DNA of 27,189 nt from UBA2040 sp965660955. Its GTDB lineage: Bacteria > Bacteroidota > Bacteroidia > Flavobacteriales_D > Crocinitomicaceae. Below the pieces are notes generated by a model. That model searched no databases. It saw only the letters and a program-made list of their open reading frames with translations, and was not told where the DNA came from. Positions 7,878 to 14,587 of the stretch are shown one piece after another (within the stretch, counting starts at the first letter, position 1; every line of letters begins with the position of its first letter). The stretch is taken from assembly GCA_965660955.1 (NCBI GenBank), contig CBFIBY010000017.1, forward strand, positions 1 through 27,189, given 5' to 3'. Made by a program: the position numbers and the translations under genes.

Positions 7878-8594
7878 CTATTTATGAAAGGCCAACAAAC
7901 TAGGATTCGAAATTATCCTTTTCTCGACATATCTTTTGGAACGCAGGCATGACTTAATTAGGGGATAATTCTTTGCTAAGTTGGCCAGCAGTGCAGCTGA
8001 AAATATGCATCCTGTACCGTGTTTTTGAAGATCGGTTTTCACTTTGGGTTGCAATGGGTATTCTTTTTCGTTCCAGTATAAAACGTCTTTTCCTTTTTCA
8101 CTTGAATGACCACCTTTTAGATAAATGGTTTGACTACTTTTTTTTAATCCAAGTGACTCGTATTCTGGTAGATTAGGTGTTATTAGTAAGTTCTTACTAA
8201 CGTCATTATTAATGAATTCATTGAACCGTCCTGAATCAAATTCTCCACCAGCACTTGCTCCTAAAATGGGATCCCAAATTATAGTTGGATTCACACATTT
8301 TTCGTTCAGAAGATGCACGACTTTTTCCAATAATTCACCAGAAGCAATGAGTCCAATTTTTATGAAGTCAATATTGTATCGGTCGAGGAGAAGATTTAAC
8401 TGCTCCAGAACAATTTCATCAGCTATCCAATCTAAACGATTGAACGAATCCTCTGTTTGCATCGTGTTTGCAGTTGCAACCGCTAATCCTAGTGTTCGAA
8501 ATTGCTCGAACGTTTTAATGTCAGCAAGAATTCCAGCCCCGCCACTTGGGTCGAATCCAGCAATCGTCAGACAATACGGTCTTACTTTTGGCAT
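7878..8594 (-). CDS. thiD: Hydroxymethylpyrimidine/phosphomethylpyrimidine kinase
   Basis: A 238-residue ribokinase-fold enzyme that phosphorylates HMP and HMP-P to HMP-PP for thiamin synthesis. It starts with the ThiD signature IAGFDPSGGAGILADIKTF (11-29). TANTMQTEDS, WDPILGASAG (107-116), LITPNLPE (137-144) and KGGH (160-163) follow. The GTGC anion-hole motif at 193-196 supplies the catalytic Cys196. It is about 25-30 residues shorter than the E. coli enzyme, with loss spread through the middle and end rather than at the active site. The ATG at 8594 overlaps the ThiE/TenI-like gene by 13 bases, which implies coupling within the thiS-thiC-thiE-like-thiD unit. Confidence 0.95.
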   Translation of the reverse strand: MPKVRPYCLTIAGFDPSGGAGILADIKTFEQFRTLGLAVATANTMQTEDSFNRLDWIADEIVLEQLNLLLDRYNIDFIKIGLIASGELLEKVVHLLNEKCVNPTIIWDPILGASAGGEFDSGRFNEFINNDVSKNLLITPNLPEYESLGLKKSSQTIYLKGGHSSEKGKDVLYWNEKEYPLQPKVKTDLQKHGTGCIFSAALLANLAKNYPLIKSCLRSKRYVEKRIISNPSLLAFHK

Positions 8595-9163
8595 ATTTCG
8601 TACATTTCTTTGAAAGCTTCAAATGGATTTTTGGACATCCAAACACTTCCCAATACTGCAAATGTAGTGAAACCAAGTTCTTTGGCATCCAAGATTGTTT
8701 TAGAATCTATTCCACCCAATGCGACGGCCTTTTTTCGTAGTTGTTCGTTCCAGCCATTGATATTCCATTTTACTTCCGTATCGTATCCTTTTTTCGAGAT
8801 GCTTGGGAACACAGGGGAGCAAAAAAAGTAGTCATAATCTATTCCTAGCTCAATTGCTTCAATTTCAGAGTGAAATGAAGTCGAAGTCATGGCCGAGCTA
8901 TTTATAAAATCTTCTCGATCTTTTTCTTTGAAATGGAGGCCTATCTTCGGGAAATTTAGCTGCAAATCGTGGTATTGATGAATAGAAATTCTGTCGTAAA
9001 ACAAAGGGCTAATTTCCAATAGATACTCGAGGCAATCTTCCTTTGACCAGCGCGGTTTCCGCAAATGGAAGCGCAGATTCTCGTCCAGTTCTAACATGGC
9101 TTGAATCCATCGAATTTCTTCGGTGATAGAGTTTTCGGGCGATATGAGAATTAGTTTTTGCAT
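8582..9163 (-). CDS. ThiE/TenI-like protein, divergent second copy
   Basis: A 193-residue TIM-barrel protein related to thiamin phosphate synthase (ThiE) and TenI. Family landmarks are weak but ordered: RFHLRKPRWS (31-40), IGLHFKEKDREDF (74-86), YFFCSPVFPSISKKGY (112-127), then ALGGID and FAVLGSVW. The ND pair, the DGIHLG strand and the GPxxxTxTK phosphate loop of the canonical thiE at 11963 are altered or absent, so ThiE activity is doubtful and a TenI-like or salvage role is possible. The open frame extends upstream to 9295, but those 44 residues are translated palindromic repeat; the true start is most likely ATG 9163. It overlaps thiD by 13 bases and lies 138 bp downstream of thiC. Confidence 0.8.
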   Translation of the reverse strand: MQKLILISPENSITEEIRWIQAMLELDENLRFHLRKPRWSKEDCLEYLLEISPLFYDRISIHQYHDLQLNFPKIGLHFKEKDREDFINSSAMTSTSFHSEIEAIELGIDYDYFFCSPVFPSISKKGYDTEVKWNINGWNEQLRKKAVALGGIDSKTILDAKELGFTTFAVLGSVWMSKNPFEAFKEMYEICQK

Positions 9164-9175
9164 ATGAGATTCACT

Positions 9176-9283
9176 TCCCCCTTTGGAGGGGGATCGAGGG
9201 GGAGGAAACAAGATATTAAAATTGGAAGAAATAAAATCAAAACGTACACGAATCCTCCCCCTTTGTCCCCCTCCAAAGGGGGA
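9176..9283. repeat. Inverted pair of G/C-rich palindromic repeats between thiC and the ThiE-like gene
   Basis: Two copies of one element face each other. Copy A (9176-9206) is TCCCCCTTTGGAGGGGGA, four variable bases, then GGGGGAGGA. Copy B (9253-9283) is its reverse complement, differing only in the four-base spacer. The 18-base core is itself a hairpin: TCCCCCT and AGGGGGA around a TTGG loop. Together the arms could form a long hairpin with a 46-base AT-rich loop in the thiS-thiC-thiD transcript. The same core recurs at 11662. The elements resemble intergenic REP-like repeats common in Bacteroidota genomes. Function unknown. Confidence 0.85.
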
Positions 9284-9301
9284 GATGCGATTCACAATTA
9301 T

Positions 9302-11272
9302 CTATCCAATCTTCCCAGGTTCAACGTAAACATCAGCCCCAGTTTCAATAAATTTCTTCGACATATCTTCCATTCCTTGCGCTAAAGCTTCATCTTCCTT
9401 CACGCCTTGCGCTTTGGCATAGTCTCGAACATCTTGTGAGATTTTCATGGAACAGAAATGCGGTCCGCACATCGAGCAGAAGTGTGCTACTTTAGCGTTA
9501 TCCGATGGCAAAGTTTCATCGTGATATTCACGCGCAGTATCCGGATCTAACGAGAGATTAAACTGATCTTCCCAGCGGAATTCGAATCGAGCTTTACTTA
9601 AAGCGTCGTCTCTATGTTGCGCGCCTGGGTGACCTTTTGCTAAATCTGCTGCGTGTGCTGCCAATTTGTAGGTGATGACTCCGTCTTTTACATCTTTTTT
9701 ATTTGGTAAACCAAGGTGTTCTTTTGGTGTTACGTAGCAAAGCATAGCGCAGCCAAACCAACCAATCATTGCCGCTCCAATTCCAGAAGTAATGTGATCA
9801 TATCCTGGTGCAATGTCTGTTGTCAAAGGACCAAGCGTGTAGAACGGTGCTTCATGACATTCTTCCAATTGTTTGTCCATATTTTCTTTGATGAGGTGCA
9901 TGGGAACGTGCCCAGGACCTTCAATCATTACTTGCACGTCATGTTTCCAAGCAATCTTAGTTAATTCACCCAATGTTTCCAATTCAGCAAATTGTGCTTC
10001 ATCGTTGGCATCAGCAATAGAACCCGGGCGAAGTCCATCTCCCAATGAGAAAGCGACATCGTATGCTTTCATAATCTCACAGATCTCTTCGAAATGCGTA
10101 TACAAGAAGCTTTCCTTGTGATGCGCCAAACACCATTTTGCCATGATAGAACCACCTCGAGATACAATTCCAGTCAATCGTTTAGCTGTCATCGGCACAT
10201 ATCGAAGTAATACACCCGCGTGAATTGTGAAATAATCTACACCTTGTTCCGCTTGTTCTATCAGCGTATCACGGAAAATTTCCCATGTTAAATCTTCGGC
10301 TTTTCCATTTACCTTTTCAAGTGCTTGATAAATTGGGACTGTTCCAATCGGTACAGGTGAATTTCTAAGAATCCATTCTCGTGTTTCGTGGATATTCTTT
10401 CCTGTTGACAAATCCATAATGTTGTCAGCTCCCCAACGACATGCCCAAACCGCTTTTTCTACTTCTTCTTCAATCGAAGATGAAACGGCAGAGTTTCCGA
10501 TGTTTGCATTGATTTTTACTAAGAAGTTACGACCAATGATCATCGGTTCACTTTCAGGGTGATTGATGTTGTTGGGAATTATTGCACGGCCAGCGGCAAT
10601 TTCATCACGAACGAACTCAGGTGTGATCTTTCCTTTCGGAGTATTTGCTCCAAAGCTCTCACCTGGATGTTGTTTCGTAATCTCAATTACGTCATCAATT
10701 TTTTGATTTTCGCGAATAGCAATGTATTCCATTTCAGGAGTAATGATTCCTTGCTTGGCATAATGCAATTGAGTAACATTCTTACCTGCTTTTGCACGAA
10801 GTGGTTTTTGGATATGTTCAAAACGCAACTCATCCAATTTTGGATCATTTTTTCGNNNNNNNNNNNNNNNNNNNNNNNNNNNNNNNNNNNNNNNNNNNNN
10901 NNNNNNNNNNNNNNNNNNNNNNNNNNNNNNNNNNNNNNNNNNNNNNNNNNNNNNNTCAGAAGAGACATCCTCTAAACGTTCCACATCATCGCGGTCAAGC
11001 ACCCATTGTTCGCGCAAACGCGGCAAACCTTTCTTGATATCGATAGCCACATTGGGGTCTGTATATGGACCAGACGTATCATAAACAGTGACAGCCGGAT
11101 TTATTTCTTTGGTAAATTCACCATCTGAAAACATGGGTTTCGATTCTGTTAATTGAATCTCACGCATGGCAACACTTATGTCGTGAATTTCTCCTTTTAC
11201 ATAGACTTTTTTGGATCCCGTTAAAGGCGCTCTTGTGATTGATTCTTCAGACGGTTTATTTTCGTTTTTCAT
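9302..11272 (-). CDS. thiC: Phosphomethylpyrimidine synthase ThiC (contains assembly gap)
   Basis: The radical-SAM enzyme that rearranges aminoimidazole ribotide into HMP-P, the pyrimidine half of thiamin. The family core is plain: LRFEHIQKPLRAKAGKNVTQ, GIITPEMEYIAIREN, MIEGPGHVPMHLIKENMDKQ, TDIAPGYDHITSGIGAAMIG, and near the C-terminus the [4Fe-4S]-binding CSMCGPHFC (CxxCxxxxC). The frame is open through a 100-N run covering residues 106-139. Family spacing between VSS and LRFEH suggests only about 4-6 residues are really missing, so the true length is near 625-630 rather than 656. It follows thiS by 10 bp. Expression is probably controlled by the TPP riboswitch at 11521-11603. Confidence 0.95.
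   Translation of the reverse strand: MKNENKPSEESITRAPLTGSKKVYVKGEIHDISVAMREIQLTESKPMFSDGEFTKEINPAVTVYDTSGPYTDPNVAIDIKKGLPRLREQWVLDRDDVERLEDVSSXXXXXXXXXXXXXXXXXXXXXXXXXXXXXXXXXXRKNDPKLDELRFEHIQKPLRAKAGKNVTQLHYAKQGIITPEMEYIAIRENQKIDDVIEITKQHPGESFGANTPKGKITPEFVRDEIAAGRAIIPNNINHPESEPMIIGRNFLVKINANIGNSAVSSSIEEEVEKAVWACRWGADNIMDLSTGKNIHETREWILRNSPVPIGTVPIYQALEKVNGKAEDLTWEIFRDTLIEQAEQGVDYFTIHAGVLLRYVPMTAKRLTGIVSRGGSIMAKWCLAHHKESFLYTHFEEICEIMKAYDVAFSLGDGLRPGSIADANDEAQFAELETLGELTKIAWKHDVQVMIEGPGHVPMHLIKENMDKQLEECHEAPFYTLGPLTTDIAPGYDHITSGIGAAMIGWFGCAMLCYVTPKEHLGLPNKKDVKDGVITYKLAAHAADLAKGHPGAQHRDDALSKARFEFRWEDQFNLSLDPDTAREYHDETLPSDNAKVAHFCSMCGPHFCSMKISQDVRDYAKAQGVKEDEALAQGMEDMSKKFIETGADVYVEPGKIG
10856..10955. 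other. Assembly gap of 100 N inside thiC
   Basis: Exactly 100 consecutive N, the conventional placeholder for a gap of unknown length. The coding frame on both sides is thiC. On the coding strand the first interrupted codon starts GA (Glu or Asp), which fits the expected VSSE sequence, and coding resumes at RKNDPKLDELRFEH. From remembered ThiC spacing I estimate 10-16 missing bases. The number must equal 1 modulo 3 if thiC is intact. Confidence 0.95.
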
Positions 11273-11282
11273 ATCTTATTTT

Positions 11283-11483
11283 TTATCCACCCGCTGCGGC
11301 AGTAATTATTAATATCTCATCATTTTCTTGAAGTTCTGTTGTAGCCCAATTGGATTTTGAAACCACGGCAGAGTTGATTGCCACGGCAATTCCTGTTTTT
11401 TCCTTCAGTCCCTTTTCTTCAAGTAATTTACTCAAACTATCAGACTGAATAGATATAAGTTCGCCATTGAATTTTACTTCCAT
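11283..11483 (-). CDS. thiS: Sulfur carrier protein ThiS
   Basis: A 66-residue beta-grasp protein ending in the diagnostic Gly-Gly (ITAAAGG), which is adenylated and converted to a thiocarboxylate to deliver sulfur to thiazole synthase ThiG. The sequence (EVKFNGELISI, then GIAVAINSAVVSKSNWATTE) is typical, as is the length. It is the first gene of the leftward thiamin unit, about 40 bases after the end of a TPP aptamer and 10 bp before thiC. No thiF or moeB-like activating enzyme is encoded in the window. Confidence 0.95.
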   Translation of the reverse strand: MEVKFNGELISIQSDSLSKLLEEKGLKEKTGIAVAINSAVVSKSNWATTELQENDEILIITAAAGG

Positions 11484-11520
11484 ACTTTAAAAATACACTC
11501 TAGGGAAAACCATCTCGGTC

Positions 11521-11603
11521 TATCGCTTTTCCTTCCGTCGGGTTCAACCGATTCAAGTTCAAAGGGTATTTCTCAGACTATTTTGAAGTCACCCCTAAAG
11601 TCC
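11521..11603 (-). ncRNA. TPP riboswitch upstream of thiS-thiC
   Basis: On the minus strand the THI-box order is intact: AGGGGTG at 11596-11590, a P3 hairpin GACT-N7-AGTC, CTGAGAAATACCC, then TTGAACTTGAATCGG, and CCGACGGAAGGAAAAG ending near 11525. A short P1 can form between CTTT (11600-11597) and AAAG (11529-11526). It lies in the leader of thiS, about 40 bases upstream of the start codon. TPP binding should lower expression of the thiS-thiC-thiE-like-thiD unit. I see no clear intrinsic terminator afterwards, so control of translation is more likely; that is inference. Confidence 0.93.
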
Positions 11604-11606
11604 TTT

Positions 11607-11614
11607 CAAAATTA
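11607..11614 (-). promoter_or_regulatory. Candidate promoter of the thiS-thiC unit
   Basis: TAATTTTG on the minus strand is an exact TAnnTTTG match. It lies 11 bases before the aptamer AGGGGTG, so transcription would begin right at the 5' edge of the riboswitch. No clear TTG was found at -33. Confidence 0.45.
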
Positions 11615-11661
11615 CGAATTCTACACGTAAATAATCGTTTTTTCGAAGCGATAATTCGGTT

Positions 11662-11692
11662 TCCCCCTTTGGAGGGGGATTTAGGGGAAGGA
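11662..11692 (+). repeat. Palindromic G/C-rich repeat, third copy
   Basis: The 18-base core TCCCCCTTTGGAGGGGGA (11662-11679) is identical to the copies at 9176 and 9266. It is followed by TTTA and GGGGAAGGA, a two-base variant of the second block. It lies between the two divergent TPP riboswitch promoters. Confidence 0.85.
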
Positions 11693-11740
11693 TTCTAAGG
11701 TTTTTTCGACGCAATTTATTTTTTTAGGGAAGTTTCCTCA

Positions 11741-11782
11741 CTCTCGGTCTCCCTTCCAACAACTGTTGAAAGGGGGGAGAAT
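11741..11782 (-). repeat. Related palindromic repeat, diverged fourth copy
   Basis: Read on the minus strand this begins TTCTCCCCCCTTTCAACA and ends GGAAGGGAGACCGAGAG, with an inner palindrome TTCAACAGTTGTTGGAA. It shares the C-run, TTT, G-run layout of the copy at 11662 but not the exact core. It faces that copy across about 50 AT-rich bases, the same arrangement as the pair at 9176-9283. Confidence 0.55.
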
Positions 11783-11809
11783 AAAACCAATTTATATTCT
11801 AAAATTTTT

Positions 11810-11817
11810 TACTTTTA
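11810..11817 (+). promoter_or_regulatory. Candidate promoter of the thiE-thiG-thiH unit
   Basis: TACTTTTA is one base from TAnnTTTG. Transcription would start near 11823, just before the aptamer P1 stem at 11828. This is weak as sequence alone, but the position mirrors the other riboswitch. Confidence 0.3.
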
Positions 11818-11827
11818 CATCAGAAAA

Positions 11828-11911
11828 ACTTTTAGGGGTGTCTGACACTTTCGTCATTCTGAGAAATACCCTCATCACCTGATGCAGATAATGCTGCCGA
11901 AGGAAAAAAGT
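11828..11911 (+). ncRNA. TPP riboswitch upstream of thiE-thiG-thiH
   Basis: A clear THI-box aptamer. P1 pairs ACTTTT (11828-11833) with AAAAGT (11906-11911). Then AGGGGTG (11834-11840), P3 hairpin TGAC/GTCA, CTGAGAAATACCC, CACCTGATGCAGATAATGC and GCCGAAGGAA follow in the conserved order. It lies 51 bases upstream of the proposed thiE ATG at 11963. The longest open frame starts at the ATG of CTGATG inside the aptamer, so its first 27 codons are mostly riboswitch RNA, not protein. Expected to repress thiE, thiG and thiH when TPP is abundant. Confidence 0.96.
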
Positions 11912-11962
11912 GAGGCGCTTGGCGTTCCTGGAAGTTTTGTATTAAAATTAGAGAGACAGGAA

Positions 11963-12619
11963 ATGAATTTGCCTCGCATTCAATATATTACACATCCAGA
12001 AGAGGACTTCTCAAATTTGAGTTGGGTTGAGAAATTAGCCGAAGGTGGTGTTGAGTGGATTCAACTTCGTATCAAAGAAGAAGATTTGGCGACCTTTCAT
12101 CCGACTTTACATTTCAAAGCGACATTAATAGAAATCGCTGATTTGCTTCGAGAAAAAACAAACGAATTAGGCATGTTGTTGACCATTAACGATCATCCAG
12201 ATGTGGCACGTCTGGCCAATGCGGATGGTATTCATTTAGGGGTTGAAGATCGAGTTGAACCTTCCGAATCGAATGGGTTTTCAATTTACGGGGGAACGGC
12301 ACATGACATAACGGAAATGAAAGAGCATCCATTGGAGTCAATTGATTATTTTGGGGTTGGACCCTTTCAGCACACCAATACCAAAAAGAAAATTAAGTCG
12401 GTTCTCGGAGTTGAAGGATATCGAAAACTGTTTGTAGAGATGAAAAAGCAACGAATAGATGCACCTATTTTCGCTATCGGTGGAATTGAGGAAAAGAATG
12501 TTTCAGCGATAATGGAAACGGGTGTATATGGTATCGCTCTATCAGGACTGATTCACCGTTCTGGATTTGATATCGAAACGATTAAGAATGTAGTCAATAA
12601 AACAAAAGTTTATGCATGA
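11963..12619 (+). CDS. thiE: Thiamine-phosphate synthase ThiE
   Basis: A 218-residue TIM-barrel enzyme joining HMP-PP and the carboxylated thiazole phosphate into thiamin phosphate. Canonical motifs are present: VEWIQLRIKEED (30-41), LLTINDHPDVARLANADGIH (72-91) with the ND pair, GTAHDITEM, the phosphate loop VGPFQHTNTKK (132-142), and FAIGGI (170-175). The ATG at 11963 follows GAGAGACAGGAA, a good ribosome-binding site. The longer frame beginning at 11882 starts within the TPP aptamer. thiG overlaps the end of this gene by 8 bases. This copy keeps the residues that the ThiE-like gene at 8582 has lost. Confidence 0.95.
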   Translation: MNLPRIQYITHPEEDFSNLSWVEKLAEGGVEWIQLRIKEEDLATFHPTLHFKATLIEIADLLREKTNELGMLLTINDHPDVARLANADGIHLGVEDRVEPSESNGFSIYGGTAHDITEMKEHPLESIDYFGVGPFQHTNTKKKIKSVLGVEGYRKLFVEMKKQRIDAPIFAIGGIEEKNVSAIMETGVYGIALSGLIHRSGFDIETIKNVVNKTKVYA

Positions 12620-13379
12620 TCCATTTAAAATAGGAGACAAGATATTTCAATCGCGCTTGCTCACTGGAACGGGAAAATTCAGTTCAAATAAAGAAATGGA
12701 AGCTGCGCTTTTAGCAGCAGAAAGTGAATTGGTCACAGTTGCCTTAAAAAGAGTATCTGCAGACAAAGAGGATGATTTGCTGAAACATTTGAATCATGCT
12801 CACATCAATTTATTGCCCAATACATCTGGTGTTCGGACGGCAAAAGAAGCTGTATTCGCGGCGGAACTTTCAAGAGAAGCATTTGAAACCAATTGGTTAA
12901 AGTTAGAGATTCATCCTGAACCAAAATATTTGATGCCTGATCCGATTGAAACATTAAAAGCAACGGAGGAATTGGCGAAAAAAGGATTTATCGTTTTACC
13001 CTACATTCATGCTGATCCTGTTTTGTGCAAGCATCTTGAGGGTGCAGGAACTGCGGCCGTGATGCCTCTAGGTGCGCCAATTGGTTCTAATAAAGGATTA
13101 AAAACGAATGATTTTTTAAAGATAATTATTGAACAAGCCAATGTTCCAGTTATTGTTGACGCAGGATTAGGTGCTCCATCGCATGCCGCTGCAGCAATGG
13201 AAATAGGGGCGGATGCCGTTTTGGTCAACACGGCAATTGCCATCAATCAAAACCCTGTTCAAATGGCAAGAGCATTTAAAATGGCCGTTCAAGCTGGACG
13301 AATGGCGTTTTTAGCAGGAACAAATCAGGTGATAGATCAAGCCGAAGCTTCGTCACCATTGACTGCTTTTTTAGATTGA
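12612..13379 (+). CDS. thiG: Thiazole synthase ThiG
   Basis: A 255-residue TIM-barrel enzyme that condenses 1-deoxyxylulose 5-phosphate, dehydroglycine and ThiS-thiocarboxylate into the thiazole phosphate moiety. It matches the family throughout: SRLLTGTGKFSSN (14-26), LLPNTSGVRTAKEAV, WLKLEI with the Schiff-base lysine at about 97, the block ending AVMPLGAPIGSNKG, PVIVDAGLGAPSHAAAAMEI and ADAVLVNTAIA. The start ATG lies within the last codons of thiE (8-base overlap). It probably works with ThiH, encoded next, which supplies dehydroglycine from tyrosine, as in anaerobic or facultative bacteria. Confidence 0.97.
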   Translation: MHDPFKIGDKIFQSRLLTGTGKFSSNKEMEAALLAAESELVTVALKRVSADKEDDLLKHLNHAHINLLPNTSGVRTAKEAVFAAELSREAFETNWLKLEIHPEPKYLMPDPIETLKATEELAKKGFIVLPYIHADPVLCKHLEGAGTAAVMPLGAPIGSNKGLKTNDFLKIIIEQANVPVIVDAGLGAPSHAAAAMEIGADAVLVNTAIAINQNPVQMARAFKMAVQAGRMAFLAGTNQVIDQAEASSPLTAFLD

Positions 13380-13399
13380 TAGGCAAATAATGCGGCTTT

Positions 13400-13451
13400 G
13401 ACTCCGCTTTGTGGTCTTTTATAGATTGCATCGAGGAAATTGAGCGAAGTC
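13400..13451. repeat. Short imperfect inverted repeat between thiG and thiH
   Basis: GACTCCGCT at 13400-13408 and AGCGAAGTC at 13443-13451 pair with one mismatch across 34 bases. The 93-bp thiG-thiH gap otherwise lacks a gene. The GAGCGAAGTCGAA sequence resembles fragments of interspersed repeats seen in Flavobacteriia; that comparison is from memory. Confidence 0.35.
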
Positions 13452-13472
13452 GAACACAACGATAAAATAAAC

Positions 13473-14585
13473 ATGAACACATTCAGCGAGCATTTTGAAA
13501 AATTGAATTGGGATGAATTGAAGTCATCTATCTACTCTAAAACAGAGAAGGATGTTCGTCGTGCATTGGATAAATCGAATCGAAATCTCGAAGATTTTCA
13601 AGCCCTCATTTCTCCTGCAGCAGCTCCTTTCCTTGAAGAGATGGCGCAGAGGAGTAAAGCGATAACACAAAAACGTTTTGGAAAGGCATTGCGGATGTAC
13701 ATACCCATGTATTTGTCCAATGAATGTCAAAATATCTGCACCTACTGCGGTTTTTCGTTAGACGTGAAAATTCCTCGAAAAACCTTGACGGATGCTGAAA
13801 TTGTCAAAGAAGCGGAGATACTAAAATCAATGGGGTATGATCATATTCTTTTGGTTACCGGAGAGGCGAATAAAACGGTTGGTTTAGATTATTTTGTCAA
13901 TGCCATACGACTATTGAAACCCTATTTCTCTCAAATTTCCATTGAGGTTCAACCACTGGATCAACATGAATATGAAATTTTGAATCAAGAAGGCGTTTAT
14001 GCCGTTTTGGTTTATCAAGAAACCTACAAAGAGGTGGATTATAAGTTACATCACCCCAAAGGGAAAAAATCAAATTTTCATTATCGATTGCAAACGCCTG
14101 ACAGACTTGGGAAAGCAGGAATTCATAAGATTGGGTTAGGTGCCTTATACGGATTGGAAGATTGGCGAGTGGATTCATACTTCTGTGCGGAACATTTGGA
14201 GTATTTAGAGAAGAAATACTGGAAAACGCATTATGCCATTTCTTTTCCTCGGTTGCGACCTTGTGCAGGTGGAGTTGAATTGAAATCTGAAATGACAGAT
14301 CGTGAATTGGTTCAATTGATTTGCGCTTTCCGCCTACTGAACGAAGAGTTGGAGTTGTCTATGTCAACTCGCGAATCCGAAAAATTCCGAAACAATGTAA
14401 TTCCTTTGGGCATTACGTCCATTTCCGCAGATTCGAAAACAGATCCTGGTGGATATGCAAATCCAAAAGAGAACTTAGAACAATTTGAAATTGACGATAA
14501 GCGGACGACCGATTCTTTCGCTGATGTGATTCGTGAAAAAGGCTATGAACCTGTGTTCAAAGATTGGGACAACGCCCTAATGTAG
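13473..14585 (+). CDS. thiH: 2-iminoacetate synthase ThiH (tyrosine lyase)
   Basis: A 370-residue radical-SAM enzyme that cleaves tyrosine to dehydroglycine (2-iminoacetate) and p-cresol, feeding ThiG. The CxxxCxxC cluster motif is in NECQNICTYCGFS (Cys 85, 89, 92). The family segments MGYDHILLVTGE, ISIEVQPLDQHEYE, VYQETY, GLGALYGLEDWR and SISADSKTDPGGY follow. The frame can be extended to a TTG at 13440, but those 11 residues are translated repeat-like DNA. ATG 13473 gives the normal family length. The stop is 2 bp from the stop of the convergent GGGP synthase gene, leaving no room for a terminator between them. Confidence 0.96.
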   Translation: MNTFSEHFEKLNWDELKSSIYSKTEKDVRRALDKSNRNLEDFQALISPAAAPFLEEMAQRSKAITQKRFGKALRMYIPMYLSNECQNICTYCGFSLDVKIPRKTLTDAEIVKEAEILKSMGYDHILLVTGEANKTVGLDYFVNAIRLLKPYFSQISIEVQPLDQHEYEILNQEGVYAVLVYQETYKEVDYKLHHPKGKKSNFHYRLQTPDRLGKAGIHKIGLGALYGLEDWRVDSYFCAEHLEYLEKKYWKTHYAISFPRLRPCAGGVELKSEMTDRELVQLICAFRLLNEELELSMSTRESEKFRNNVIPLGITSISADSKTDPGGYANPKENLEQFEIDDKRTTDSFADVIREKGYEPVFKDWDNALM

Positions 14586-14587
14586 AT

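Noticed and set aside
8212..8831. Plus-strand frames of 133 and 109 codons opposite thiD and the ThiE-like gene
   Set aside because: They are antisense to well-supported genes, have no family resemblance and have Ser/Asn-rich shadow composition.
9176..9283. Repeats considered as a CRISPR array or a simple terminator
   Set aside because: There are only two units in opposite orientation, each with its own palindrome, no regular spacers and no cas genes. No T-tract follows the stems, so an intrinsic terminator is not supported.
9158..9385. 75-codon open frame on the plus strand across the repeats
   Set aside because: It is translated palindromic repeat (SPFGGGSRGR and PPPLSPSKGG patterns) and then antisense thiC. 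The matching 44-residue upstream extension of the ThiE-like gene was rejected for the same reason.
10559..11037. Three open frames spanning the N run on both strands
   Set aside because: They exist only because the run of N contains no stop codon. All lie within thiC in other frames.
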